Assembly: GCF_000513095.1 (NCBI RefSeq)
Contig: NZ_BAUT01000010.1
Location: forward strand, 1 to 64,000
DNA: 64,000 nucleotides
Source: Halalkalibacter wakoensis JCM 9140
GTDB lineage: Bacteria > Bacillota > Bacilli > Bacillales > Bacillaceae_D
Reading direction: 5' to 3'
Each line of letters opens with the position of its first letter. Within the stretch, counting starts at the first letter, position 1. The notes below the pieces were generated by a model that saw nothing but the letters and a program-made list of their open reading frames with translations, was not told where the DNA came from and made no database searches. Below, piece by piece: positions 8,927 through 17,952 of this stretch. The position numbers were made by a program, and so were the translations under genes.

Positions 8927-10411
8927 ATGCCGAGCAATGCGGAAATTTTCGTTGAGCGAAATAAATTACTTTCGAAACTAATTTGGTTTATGTTTTTTCT
9001 TGGGCTTGTTAGTAATTTTATTAGTGGGGTGTCTTTAGCGGGAATTCTTGCTTATAGTTTTACAGGGGTAACATTAGCTTTCATCATCACAATTATAAGC
9101 TTCAAAAAATGGATTCCATTATTTGTACCATATATCGTAGCGATCTCTTTTGGAATATTGACTTTTGTCATGGGAATGACTTCTCCAAAGTTATCAAATT
9201 ATTTGATGGTTTACATAAGTTTAGCCATTATAAGTTTATATCATCATTATTTAGTCATTGCGTTATCTGGAGCTATTGGCCTTTTCCTTACCAATTATTT
9301 CTTTATTTTTTTAAATGAAACCATGTTTTCAGGTTTAGGAAACGATGTACTTGTTTCCTTAAATTTATTTGTTCTTCTATTAAGCAGCATCTTAATTTCG
9401 CAAGCTCGTATTGGTGAAAAGATGAAACAGTCTATAGCTGAACAGGCTGAACGAGCTATGAGTGGGAAGCAGCAAATTGAGCAACTATTATTAAAGGTTA
9501 AAAATACATCATCAGTTATTCAAAATGTTAGCAAGCACGTTCAACAAGATGTCGAGTCGACAAGCTCTGTTTCAATGCAACTCGTCCAAACGTTTCAAGA
9601 GGTGTCAAAAGGAGTAGAGCATCAAGCTGCAAGTATAACGGATATGAATGGACAAATGACGGAACAAGATTTAGCTGTAAGAGACGTGTCTCAACATGCA
9701 ACTAGTATGAATCTATTTGCTTCTGAAAGTTTACTGGAAACGACAGAAAGCTATAATGGAATAAAGCAAGTATCGATAGAAATCACCCATTTACAAAAAA
9801 TGGTTGAGGGCACGCATCGAGCCATGCAGGATTTAAAGGACCGTACGAACCAAATTGGAACAATCTTAACTTCGGTTGACACTATTTCCGAGCAAACAAA
9901 CTTATTAGCTTTGAATGCGGCTATTGAAGCAGCAAGAGCAGGGGAGCATGGAAAAGGCTTTGCTGTTGTGGCAAGTGAAGTTCGGAAATTAGCTGTTGAT
10001 TCGCAACAATCAACGAAAGAAATTGCAATTATTTTAAATCAAATAACAAAACGTACGGAAAACGTTGCAAATGAAATCTCAAAGAGTGATCATTCAATTA
10101 AAATAAGTAAAGTTAAAACCGAACAAACAGAAACGCAATTAGCTAATGTTCTTACAAAAGTAAATAGTGTTGTCACGTCTTCAACAGCCCTTGAGAAATT
10201 GGTTAAAAAATTAGAATCGTCATCACATACGATTACTTCTGAATTATCTTCTGTAGCTCACGTTACTGAGGAGTCAAGCGCAATGGTTGAAGAGGTGTTC
10301 GCTTCAGTCGAAGAACAAAATGATTACATTGTTGCCATGAGTCAACGATTTGCAGAGTTGGATAAGCTTAACACTGAGTTGTCAAAAATGATTGAAACAA
10401 TGGAAACGTAA
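8927..10411 (+). CDS. Methyl-accepting chemotaxis protein without HAMP
   Basis: A 494-residue chemoreceptor. The first about 165 residues form a hydrophobic block of roughly five to six TM helices with almost no periplasmic loop. The coiled-coil signalling domain follows directly; its conserved hairpin tip ([19 protein letters not shown], continuing to [12 protein letters not shown]) starts near residue 325. There is no HAMP domain and no extracellular sensor, so the input is probably membrane-linked (lipid, energy or solute in the bilayer). RBS GGGGTTGAGG before ATG. It stands alone next to the c-di-GMP operon, separated from it by the large palindrome. Confidence 0.9.
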   Translation: MPSNAEIFVERNKLLSKLIWFMFFLGLVSNFISGVSLAGILAYSFTGVTLAFIITIISFKKWIPLFVPYIVAISFGILTFVMGMTSPKLSNYLMVYISLAIISLYHHYLVIALSGAIGLFLTNYFFIFLNETMFSGLGNDVLVSLNLFVLLLSSILISQARIGEKMKQSIAEQAERAMSGKQQIEQLLLKVKNTSSVIQNVSKHVQQDVESTSSVSMQLVQTFQEVSKGVEHQAASITDMNGQMTEQDLAVRDVSQHATSMNLFASESLLETTESYNGIKQVSIEITHLQKMVEGTHRAMQDLKDRTNQIGTILTSVDTISEQTNLLALNAAIEAARAGEHGKGFAVVASEVRKLAVDSQQSTKEIAIILNQITKRTENVANEISKSDHSIKISKVKTEQTETQLANVLTKVNSVVTSSTALEKLVKKLESSSHTITSELSSVAHVTEESSAMVEEVFASVEEQNDYIVAMSQRFAELDKLNTELSKMIETMET

Positions 10412-10510
10412 TTTGCTAGTTTAGTGGGAAGTGAACGAATCTTTATTTATAGCATAGTGTATAGAGAAAGGTTAGATGTGGCCGAATCTATCCTTTCCCC
10501 CTAGGGTGAG

Positions 10511-10555
10511 AAAAACGACTTATGAGAGGATTTTCCTTTTAAAGTCGTTTTTTTT
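10511..10555 (+). terminator. Terminator downstream of the chemoreceptor
   Basis: AAAACGACTT ... AAGTCGTTTT with a 20-nt loop, then T-run. Confidence 0.75.
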
Positions 10556-10650
10556 GTAATGAACAGAATGGCATTTTGTATGAACTAAAGGAATTTTAAG
10601 GTAGACTGTAGACATCTTATTCAAATTTTATGAAGAAAGAGGCGTTAGGA

Positions 10651-11391
10651 ATGGACAAGCGAGTTGTCATCGTTACAGGAGCTGGACAAGGGATTGGCGC
10701 TGCGATAGCAAGAGCGTATGGAGCAAATGGAGATGTCGTAATAGTAACAGATATTGACGAAATGAAAGCAAAGGATGTTGCATCATTCATTTCAAATGAG
10801 GGAGGGGAGGCGTACCCAATCTTATGTGATGTAAGGAAAGAAGAACATATTATGGAGACGGTAAAACAGGTAGAGAAGGAATATGCAAAAATTGATGTGT
10901 TAATAAATAACGCTGGGTTATCTAAGTTTACGTCACCATTTGAACTAACAGTAGATCAGTGGGATGATATACAGCAAACAAATGTAAGAAGTGTTTTCTT
11001 ATTTTCAAGAGAAGTAGCAAAGGTCATGAAAAAACAAAAAAAAGGATCTATCATCAACTTGGCTTCAACAAGAGCGGTGATGTCTGAACCTAATTCAGAA
11101 GCATATGCCGCTTCAAAAGGAGCGGTTGTGTCGTTAACTCACGCACTGGCTGCTTCTTTTCAAGAATACGGAATCCAAGTGAATGCCATTAGCCCGGGGT
11201 GGATTCATACAGGAAGTCAAAACGAACTAAGGCCGATTGATCATGAACAGCACTTTTCAAAACGTGTTGGAAATCCAGACGATATAGCGCAGGCATGTCT
11301 TTTTTTATCAGCTGAATCCAATAGTTTTATTAATGGAGAAAACATAACCATTGATGGAGGGATGACACGAAAAATGATCTATGAACATTAA
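10651..11391 (+). CDS. Short-chain dehydrogenase/reductase (SDR)
   Basis: A classical SDR of 246 residues from ATG 10651, preceded by GAAAGAGG; the in-frame ATG at 10630 has no ribosome-binding site. The Rossmann motif TGAGQGIG is at 9-16, followed by NNAG near 85, the catalytic Ser in NLAST, and Tyr/Lys in YAASK. The C-terminal FLSAESNSFINGENITIDGG is typical of FabG-like and glucose or polyol dehydrogenases. NAD(H) is favoured by an acidic residue after beta-2 (TDIDE). The substrate cannot be deduced. It stands alone and is convergent with the purine permease. Confidence 0.88.
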   Translation: MDKRVVIVTGAGQGIGAAIARAYGANGDVVIVTDIDEMKAKDVASFISNEGGEAYPILCDVRKEEHIMETVKQVEKEYAKIDVLINNAGLSKFTSPFELTVDQWDDIQQTNVRSVFLFSREVAKVMKKQKKGSIINLASTRAVMSEPNSEAYAASKGAVVSLTHALAASFQEYGIQVNAISPGWIHTGSQNELRPIDHEQHFSKRVGNPDDIAQACLFLSAESNSFINGENITIDGGMTRKMIYEH

Positions 11392-11394
11392 AAA

Positions 11395-11433
11395 AGATTC
11401 CCTAGAAGGTTTATTGAACCTTTTGGGGAATCT
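11395..11433. terminator. Bidirectional terminator between SDR and purine permease
   Basis: AGATTCCC-T-AGAAGGTT, loop TATTG, AACCTTTTGGGGAATCT; A- and T-runs on both sides. Confidence 0.8.
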
Positions 11434-11452
11434 CTAAAATAATAGCCTTACT

Positions 11453-12973
11453 TTAAGCTGATTTTTTCATTGTTGTTTCCTGTTTTGTTTCTTGTAATCT
11501 CGATCGTTGTGTCATTGCAGCATAACCGAAGAATACAGCAACTAAAAGATATCCGATAGCGAAATCAGGAGCTGCATTAATCGCTAAAGCAGGAGCATGC
11601 ATGAAACCAACAAACGATAAGAAAGCAGCAATGCAAGAGAAGACTATTGCTTGTTTAAAGTTATGATCAATAATGGCAACTGTTATTGCGCCTAATAAGA
11701 TGGCAGTGAACATGGCCCCTTGGCCAAGTGGAACAATTCCAGTCGAAATATTCGCGACTACTTCTCCCGCTGCATTATTAAAACGTGTCATGACATAATT
11801 AGCTAAATAAGGTAACATTGCAATCGCAACAGCAGGATAATACTTTCTATCATTTGATAAGAACGCTGTGCCGACCATTGACATCCCAACGAAAACTAAA
11901 ATCGGGGCCACGGCAGCTAGTGGAATAATAGCGGATAATGCTGCAATAACTCCAGTCATTGCAGCTATTCCAAATACAATAGCATTTAAAATGCTATAAC
12001 CTCTACCAGCACCCATTTGTTTTGAACCAACTGTCGCAATATAAACGGTTGTCGGGAATAAACCTCCGAAAAAGGCACCGATCATCGTACCAACTCCATC
12101 AACTGCTTGACATTCGCGAATGTCGTATGAATCTCCAGCAGCCGCCATCGCGTCAACATTGTTCATGGTTTCAATTGCATTATATAAAGTGATCGGAATA
12201 AGAACAGCTAAAATACCAATTAATGCCCCAAATAAATAGGTCATTCCTTCAAAAGCAGCAAACGTTGGTAAGATTGGGTAAAACCCAATGTTGGCTAGGC
12301 CTTCTGCAATTTGAGTAGGGGATTGGTAACCTAATGCAAAAGCTAGTATAGTTCCAGCCAATACAGCAAATAAAGAAGCGGGAATGCGAAAAGGCATGGC
12401 AATTTTAGCGACAATCCCAACTAATATAATTGCAAGGGAAACAAGTCCAACAACAGGGATTGAAAATGTGTTAAATAACATTTCACCAGCAACGAAAGTT
12501 AACGCAACCCCTGCAATTGCTCCAAGCATGGCAGCACGAGGTAAGCGGTCACGGACCCACTTTCCACTAAAGCTGACAAGCACTTCTACAAGACCACTTA
12601 ACAACGCAGCAGCGACACCAATTTTCCAAGCAAGTTCAGGATCTCCTGTTAACGCATTCGCAGGAGCAAGAACACCAAATAGGAAGACAAACATTACAGG
12701 TGTGCTAATTCCATAAGAAAGAGCTGTTACATCGGTTCGGCCTTCTTTTTCTGCTAAGCGTTTTGCCATATAAGCGTAATACAAATTTCCTACCATTACA
12801 GCGACAGCTGCTCCAGGAATGACTTTACCGAAAACGATACTTGCTGGAAAGCCCAATCCTAACATTGTGACAGCAATGATAACAAAATTGGCTAAATTAT
12901 TTTGAAATAAAGCAAAGAATGCATCCGTATCTTCTTTTTTATATAGGGGATAGTGAATGGTTTTCGTCCTCAT
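11453..12973 (-). CDS. NCS2-family purine/xanthine permease
   Basis: A 506-residue transporter with about 12-14 TM helices. Starting FFALFQNNLANFVIIAVTML and containing GxxPTTxY-like GGLFPTTVYIATVGSKQMGA, it belongs to the xanthine/uracil/vitamin C permease superfamily. It lies 20 bp after xpt under the same riboswitch, so hypoxanthine, guanine or xanthine uptake is the likely role. It is not a close copy of B. subtilis PbuX, the usual xpt partner, by its N-terminal region and length. Start ATG with GGAGAG upstream. Confidence 0.85.
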   Translation of the reverse strand: MRTKTIHYPLYKKEDTDAFFALFQNNLANFVIIAVTMLGLGFPASIVFGKVIPGAAVAVMVGNLYYAYMAKRLAEKEGRTDVTALSYGISTPVMFVFLFGVLAPANALTGDPELAWKIGVAAALLSGLVEVLVSFSGKWVRDRLPRAAMLGAIAGVALTFVAGEMLFNTFSIPVVGLVSLAIILVGIVAKIAMPFRIPASLFAVLAGTILAFALGYQSPTQIAEGLANIGFYPILPTFAAFEGMTYLFGALIGILAVLIPITLYNAIETMNNVDAMAAAGDSYDIRECQAVDGVGTMIGAFFGGLFPTTVYIATVGSKQMGAGRGYSILNAIVFGIAAMTGVIAALSAIIPLAAVAPILVFVGMSMVGTAFLSNDRKYYPAVAIAMLPYLANYVMTRFNNAAGEVVANISTGIVPLGQGAMFTAILLGAITVAIIDHNFKQAIVFSCIAAFLSFVGFMHAPALAINAAPDFAIGYLLVAVFFGYAAMTQRSRLQETKQETTMKKSA

Positions 12974-12993
12974 GATGTTCTCTCCTCAAATTG

Positions 12994-13755
<762 letters not shown>

Positions 13756-13922
13756 TTCATATTTGATTGTTTGTGTACACGGGTAAGTATAGTAGAAAAA
13801 GTGAAAGAAAGGAAGAGTTTTTTTAAAAAAAGCGAATAAATAAACCGCATAATAAAAAATTCGTTCGTTTTTAAAGGAGGGGGTAAAAAAATAAAAGAGG
13901 AAGAGAAGTGAGAGAAAAAGTA

Positions 13923-14087
13923 CTATTTCAATTTGGTGAAAGCTCGTCGCTCAGCGTATTCAAGACACTTTTCACATACAGATATGATCTCCTGACGATC
14001 ATTTTTATACTTTTGCATAAATGGTGTAGTTGACCGGCAAAAAGCGCAAGGGGTTCTTTTAATAAGACTCAATATTTTCCTAAACAA
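13923..14087 (-). CDS. Small zinc-ribbon protein (54 aa)
   Basis: TTG start at 14087 with AGGTGA six bases upstream. The peptide carries two knuckles, PCAFC (13-17) and VCEKC (37-41), 20 residues apart, followed by LEYAERRAF. Two CxxC pairs in a basic 54-residue protein indicate a zinc ribbon, probably binding nucleic acid or protein. I recall similar short Bacillaceae proteins of unknown function but cannot name one. It lies downstream of, and on the same strand as, the Sda-like gene (45 bp apart), so the two may be cotranscribed. Confidence 0.65.
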   Translation of the reverse strand: MFRKILSLIKRTPCAFCRSTTPFMQKYKNDRQEIISVCEKCLEYAERRAFTKLK

Positions 14088-14131
14088 AATAAATCACCTG
14101 ACCTTAAATGTCTATGAGCTGAAAGTCAAAG

Positions 14132-14281
14132 TTAAACAATAAAATCCGTTTGGGTCTCATCAAATATGCCTCTCCTTATCAATTCTGTTTTTAAGAGAGA
14201 AATGAATTCAGTATCTAAGTTTAGTTTTACCGATTGTTCATAAGCCTCAAGAATGAATAAATTGTCTAATTGACTGAGCAT
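14132..14281 (-). CDS. sda: Sda-like sporulation kinase inhibitor (49 aa)
   Basis: ATG at 14281 is preceded by AAGGAAGG six bases upstream. The peptide reads LDNLFILEAYEQSVKLNL then DTEFISLLKTELIRRGI: a helical hairpin with the L..L..AY..A..L.L...FI.LL..E..RR pattern of Sda. Sda blocks autophosphorylation of sporulation histidine kinases (KinA/KinB) when replication is disturbed. The tail FDETQTDFIV differs from B. subtilis Sda. I see no clear DnaA-box cluster in the promoter region. Confidence 0.75.
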   Translation of the reverse strand: MLSQLDNLFILEAYEQSVKLNLDTEFISLLKTELIRRGIFDETQTDFIV

Positions 14282-14631
14282 TTTGACCTTCCTTTACGAC
14301 ATATTTTTTACCAATTACTAAAAAAGATCATACCTTATAATCATTCTTTTGCATAGTCATTATGTCTGAATTTATAACAATCATAATCAGCTTTTGACAA
14401 ATTTCAAACGGTTTCACCAATTTGATGTAGAACTTTGTACTTATTGAAAAACAAAGGGGAATGGGAAATTGCTTTCTTTATATTAAAATCCATTCCATCC
14501 TTTATTCTGCTAACTCCATTTTAGAGTATGAGTTAACAAGTAAGAAGGTGAAAATGGACTCTTTTAGAACCTCTAATGCAAACTTCTTACTATCATATAT
14601 TGAGCTTTATTCTTTGTTTAGTCTAATACAA
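14282..14631 (-). promoter_or_regulatory. Gene-free stretch with probable sda promoter
   Basis: No convincing gene. On the minus strand, TTGTCA (14395-14400) and TATAAA (14371-14376), 18 bp apart, form a plausible promoter reading toward the Sda-like gene. The open frame on the plus strand at 14461-14673 has no ribosome-binding site and runs into the promoter of the next operon. Confidence 0.45.
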
Positions 14632-14660
14632 TTGACAGCGTTTTATAGTCATATTAAAAT
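14632..14660 (+). promoter_or_regulatory. Sigma-A promoter of the PTS-antiterminator operon
   Basis: TTGACA (14632-14637), 17-bp spacer, TAAAAT (14655-14660). It is placed just upstream of the RAT element, so transcripts begin with the antiterminator target. Confidence 0.85.
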
Positions 14661-14680
14661 TGAACTAAGTTAATAGGCAA

Positions 14681-14758
14681 GCTTGTTACTGTTCTATTCA
14701 GGCAAGACTTAAAATTGTAGAGGTGGAGAATCCCCCTCTGTGTTTTTAGGTCTTTTTT
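14681..14758 (+). promoter_or_regulatory. RAT element overlapping an intrinsic terminator
   Basis: TTGTTACTGTTCTATTCAGG followed by CAAGACTTAAAA matches the ribonucleic antiterminator consensus bound by SacT/LicT-type proteins. Its 3' end forms the left arm of a terminator (AGACTTAAAA ... TTTTTAGGTCT, G-U pairs, then eight T), with an inner GAGGTGG / CCCCCTC stem. Binding of the protein encoded by the second gene should prevent the terminator. Confidence 0.88.
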
Positions 14759-14791
14759 TTATGTATAAATGTAGTGAAAAAGGAGAATTTT

Positions 14792-15301
14792 ATGTTAAAG
14801 AAATTGTTCGGTTTAGGAAAAAAAGAAGAAAAGAATGGACAAACACAAGAAGTGATTTTCGCTCCTATTTCAGGTGAACTGGTACCTCTTGAAAATGTTC
14901 CAGATCCAATGTTTGCACAAAAGATGATGGGAGATGGTTTTGCAATTGAACCATCCGAAGGGGTAGCATTAGCGCCTGTTAGTGGGCGTGTAATTCAAGT
15001 ATTCCCAACAAAGCATGCGATTGGATTAAAAACGGATAGTGGAATTGAAATTTTGTTACATATTGGCCTTGATACAGTTAATATGAAAGGAGACGGATTT
15101 ACTTCACATGTAAAGGAAGGCGATTACGTTCAAGTTGGTGATCTCTTAGTTGAGTTTGACCTTGAATTGGTTAAGGCTAATGCAACAAGCACCATTACCC
15201 CTATTGTTATTACAAATATGGATGCAGTAAAGGATCTACATAAAGAGACTGGACTAGAAACAGTTGCTGGACAGACTCTTCTCTTAACCTTAAAACTGTA
15301 A
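14792..15301 (+). CDS. PTS glucose-type EIIA domain protein
   Basis: A 169-residue stand-alone EIIA (Crr-like) that carries phosphate from HPr to an EIIB. ATG 14792 follows AAAGGAGAA; the upstream in-frame GTG would overlap that site. The family motif EILLHIGLDTV contains the phosphorylated His near residue 92, and the PVSGRVIQVF and second-His region (TKHAIGLKT) are present. No EIIB or EIIC is encoded nearby, so it must serve a permease elsewhere or act as a regulator. First gene of the operon with the antiterminator and fructokinase. Confidence 0.92.
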   Translation: MLKKLFGLGKKEEKNGQTQEVIFAPISGELVPLENVPDPMFAQKMMGDGFAIEPSEGVALAPVSGRVIQVFPTKHAIGLKTDSGIEILLHIGLDTVNMKGDGFTSHVKEGDYVQVGDLLVEFDLELVKANATSTITPIVITNMDAVKDLHKETGLETVAGQTLLLTLKL

Positions 15302-15316
15302 CAGGGAGTTACAAAC

Positions 15317-16162
15317 ATGAAAATTAACAGGTTGTTAAATAACAATGTCGTTGTTGTGAAAGAAGGAGAAGAAGAAATTATTGTTATGGGTTCGGGTATT
15401 GCTTTTGGGAAACGGAAAAACGATATTATCTCTCCAGACAAAATTGAAAAAGTTTTTGTGATGAAAGATAAAGTGGAATATGAAAAATTCACACAAATTA
15501 TTGATCAACTTCCAGAGGAACATATTGCACTGGCCGAAGAAATTATTACATATGCTGAAAAAGTATTGAAAACAAAATTGCATGAGCATGTCCATGTTGC
15601 GTTAACCGACCATGTATCATTCGCTATCGAACGGAAAAAGCAGGGTTTTCAATTAAAGAACAAATTGTTAAATGAGATTCGCGTTCTTTATTCTGCTGAA
15701 TATGAAATCGGGTTATGGGCGCTCCAATTTATCAATGACAAGTTAGAGGTTCAATTACCAGAAGATGAAGCGGGACATATCGCTTTGCATCTTCATACGG
15801 CAAAATTGAATACGTACACAATGGATGAAACCGTTAGTACAACCGTATTGGTCAATGAATTAATTCAGAAAATCGAATCTAAGCTCGGTGTAAAAGTAGA
15901 AGAAGATTCAATCTCATATCAGCGTTTAATGACCCATTTAAACTTTGCTTTAAGACGAGTATCAGAAGGAAAACCTTTTGACGATGTTGATCATGATATG
16001 AATGAACTCGTTAAAGAAAAGCACAAGTCGGCTTACAATACGGCAGTAGAGTTAGGACATTACTTATTAGAATCATACGAGTATGTTCTTCCTCCATCTG
16101 AATTAGTTTATTTAACATTACACATACAACGCATTCAACGAAATAATGGAGAAGAGGTATAA
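15317..16162 (+). CDS. BglG/SacT-family RNA-binding antiterminator
   Basis: A 281-residue regulator with an N-terminal CAT RNA-binding domain (1-58: KINRLLNNNVVVV ... GSGIAFGKRKND) and two PRD domains (about 70-170 and 175-280). PRD histidines are visible in LTDHVSFAI, GHIALHLHTA and RLMTHLNFA, and in TLHIQRI near the end. When suitably phosphorylated by the PTS it binds the RAT upstream of its own operon. SacT, SacY and LicT all fit; the fructokinase neighbour favours a sucrose or beta-fructoside role. It lies 15 bp after the EIIA gene. Confidence 0.92.
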   Translation: MKINRLLNNNVVVVKEGEEEIIVMGSGIAFGKRKNDIISPDKIEKVFVMKDKVEYEKFTQIIDQLPEEHIALAEEIITYAEKVLKTKLHEHVHVALTDHVSFAIERKKQGFQLKNKLLNEIRVLYSAEYEIGLWALQFINDKLEVQLPEDEAGHIALHLHTAKLNTYTMDETVSTTVLVNELIQKIESKLGVKVEEDSISYQRLMTHLNFALRRVSEGKPFDDVDHDMNELVKEKHKSAYNTAVELGHYLLESYEYVLPPSELVYLTLHIQRIQRNNGEEV

Positions 16163-16166
16163 GGAT

Positions 16167-17108
16167 ATGAATGGGATTATTTGTTTAGGTGAAGCGTTAA
16201 TTGATTTTATTCCTCTTGATGCAGAGAACACGACATACCAAAAAAGCCCGGGAGGAGCACCTGCTAATGTAGCTGTAGCAGTTGCAAAACTAGGAGCCAA
16301 GTCAAGTTTCTTAGGGAAAGTCGGTAATGATGTATTAGGGAAGTTCATGAAAGAAACATTACAAAGTCATGAAGTTGATACAACTCAAATGACGTTAACT
16401 GACGAAGCGCGTACGGGAGTCGTTTTTGTTACGTTAGATAAAACAGGTGAGCGCAATTTTAGTTTTTATATCGATCCTAGTGCAGATCGCTTTTTAACGA
16501 GTGAGGATATTGATGAGCCTTGGCTTAAACAGTACAAAGTTCTACATTTTGGATCAATCTCGATGATTAGTGAACCAAGTAAATCAGCTACAGTACATGC
16601 TGTACAAAAAGCAAAAGAAAATGGGTTAATTATTTCCTATGATCCGAACTTACGTTTAAGCTTATGGCCTTCTGATGATCAAGCGAGAGAGACCATTTTT
16701 TCTATGATGAACAAGGCTGATGTTGTGAAAATTTCGGATGAGGAATTGGAATTCTTAACAGGTGAAACAGAATTAGAGGCTGGTATTTCTACGTTAGCTA
16801 AATACGACATTCCTGTACTTCTTATTACGTATGGTGCAAAAGGAAGTTATGTACATATAAATGGTGAAACGGCTTATGTACCTGCTATGAAAGTAGAAAC
16901 AGTCGATACAACGGGAGCTGGAGATGCTTTTGTGTCCGGGATTCTTTATAATATCAATGAAGAAAAAACGATTGATTTGACAATGGCACGCTGGAAAGAG
17001 ATTCTAACATTTGCATCGGTATCAGGAGCACTTGCTGCATCGAAAAGGGGAGCAATGACCGCTCTCCCGACGTTGAAAGATGTAAAAAACAAACTAGAAC
17101 ATTTGTAA
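16167..17108 (+). CDS. scrK: Fructokinase, PfkB/ribokinase family
   Basis: About 313 residues from ATG 16167, five bases after the antiterminator stop; an in-frame ATG at 16146 overlaps the preceding gene and is less likely. The N-terminal CLGEALIDFIP and SPGGAPANVAVA motifs and the C-terminal signature DTTGAGDAFVSG, with its catalytic Asp, place it among bacterial fructokinases such as ScrK. It would phosphorylate fructose released from a beta-fructoside taken up by the PTS. The matching sucrose-6-phosphate hydrolase and EIIBC genes are not in the window. Confidence 0.9.
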   Translation: MNGIICLGEALIDFIPLDAENTTYQKSPGGAPANVAVAVAKLGAKSSFLGKVGNDVLGKFMKETLQSHEVDTTQMTLTDEARTGVVFVTLDKTGERNFSFYIDPSADRFLTSEDIDEPWLKQYKVLHFGSISMISEPSKSATVHAVQKAKENGLIISYDPNLRLSLWPSDDQARETIFSMMNKADVVKISDEELEFLTGETELEAGISTLAKYDIPVLLITYGAKGSYVHINGETAYVPAMKVETVDTTGAGDAFVSGILYNINEEKTIDLTMARWKEILTFASVSGALAASKRGAMTALPTLKDVKNKLEHL

Positions 17109-17114
17109 TTCGAG

Positions 17115-17155
17115 TGAAAAGCTACAGTTGGTGAATCCTCCTTCTGTAGCTTTTT
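17115..17155 (+). terminator. Terminator of the fructokinase operon
   Basis: AAAAGCTACAG / CTGTAGCTTTTT with a 16-nt loop. Confidence 0.88.
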
Positions 17156-17217
17156 GATGTATAACAAAAGAAATAGGACCTATTTAATGATTTTTTTGGA
17201 AAATCAAGCAAAAATAG

Positions 17218-17245
17218 TTGTATCTTGCTTGTATTTATGTATAAT
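17218..17245 (+). promoter_or_regulatory. Probable promoter of the cstA operon
   Basis: TTGTAT (17218-17223), 16-bp spacer, TATAAT (17240-17245). It is followed by about 180 nt of leader that contains a short open frame. Confidence 0.6.
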
Positions 17246-17321
17246 GAGATTAGTTTAAAGAATTATGTGAATATTTCTACTAAAGTGCTTGACAGTAGAG
17301 AGCATATAAGGAGGAATGCGA

Positions 17322-17372
17322 GTGGAAGGAAGAGATGATTTATTAACGCATCAGGATTTAGAGATTTTTTAA
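17322..17372 (+). CDS. Possible 16-codon leader peptide
   Basis: GTG at 17322 has an excellent AAGGAGG seven bases upstream and is followed by 16 codons (VEGRDDLLTHQDLEIF) to TAA. It lies in the leader between the promoter and the 173-residue gene of the cstA operon. The ribosome-binding site is better than many in the window, but there is no obvious codon-run or terminator to show attenuation. It could be a remnant of a gene start. Confidence 0.3.
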   Translation: MEGRDDLLTHQDLEIF

Positions 17373-17427
17373 GTTTAGATATCAGAATTTTCAAACTCAA
17401 ATAAGAACTTGACTAGGTGGGATCGCG

Positions 17428-17949
17428 ATGACTGAAACACATGTAGAAACGTTCATTAATGAAATGGCAAATCAATATACGGTTCAATTTAATGTATATC
17501 GTGATGAACGTATTGACGACATTCCGTTGGATTTCTATGCGGAGTTTCAGCGACGTGATGAAAAGTATTTAATGTCTAAATCAGTTAAAGTTTGGAGCGT
17601 AGAAACACAACAATATGCTTTTATAAAGCGAGTAGACAATTTGACAAAAGAAACAATTCAACAATTTGCACAAGCAATAGATCGCAATATTCCAAACTTT
17701 GTACCTGGAAAACAAGAGCATATGTCTACCTATTTTATTGGAGTGCTTGTGACGACTAATTCTGTCAATGAAGAGCTTCAAAATTACGTGAAGAAAGCAA
17801 GAAAAATTCAGTTTTTGAAATATGGCTGGCATGGCTGGGCTGATCGTTATATAGCAATTGTAAGTCTTAATGATAAAAAAGCCTATGTAAACAAAAAAGG
17901 CAAAGAATTTGTGACAGCGTTTGAGGACGCTCTTAAGAAGGGGGAATAG
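17428..17949 (+). CDS. Uncharacterised protein upstream of CstA
   Basis: A 173-residue soluble alpha/beta protein that I do not recognise. It has no signal peptide or TM helix. Notable features are a central PNFVPGKQEHMSTYFIGVLVTT strand region and an aromatic FLKYGWHGWADRYIAIV segment near 130-150. It ends four bases before the CstA start and both share strong sites, so they form an operon; a regulatory or accessory role for the transporter is possible but unproven. Confidence 0.75.
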   Translation: MTETHVETFINEMANQYTVQFNVYRDERIDDIPLDFYAEFQRRDEKYLMSKSVKVWSVETQQYAFIKRVDNLTKETIQQFAQAIDRNIPNFVPGKQEHMSTYFIGVLVTTNSVNEELQNYVKKARKIQFLKYGWHGWADRYIAIVSLNDKKAYVNKKGKEFVTAFEDALKKGE

Positions 17950-17952
17950 ATT

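Noticed and set aside
13756-13922. Possible gene upstream of the riboswitch
   Set aside because: Only an A/G-rich stretch with the expected riboswitch promoter region; no open frame with a start signal.
14461-14673. 70-codon open frame upstream of the PTS operon
   Set aside because: No ribosome-binding site, low-complexity composition, and it overlaps the strong TTGACA/TAAAAT promoter of the next operon.
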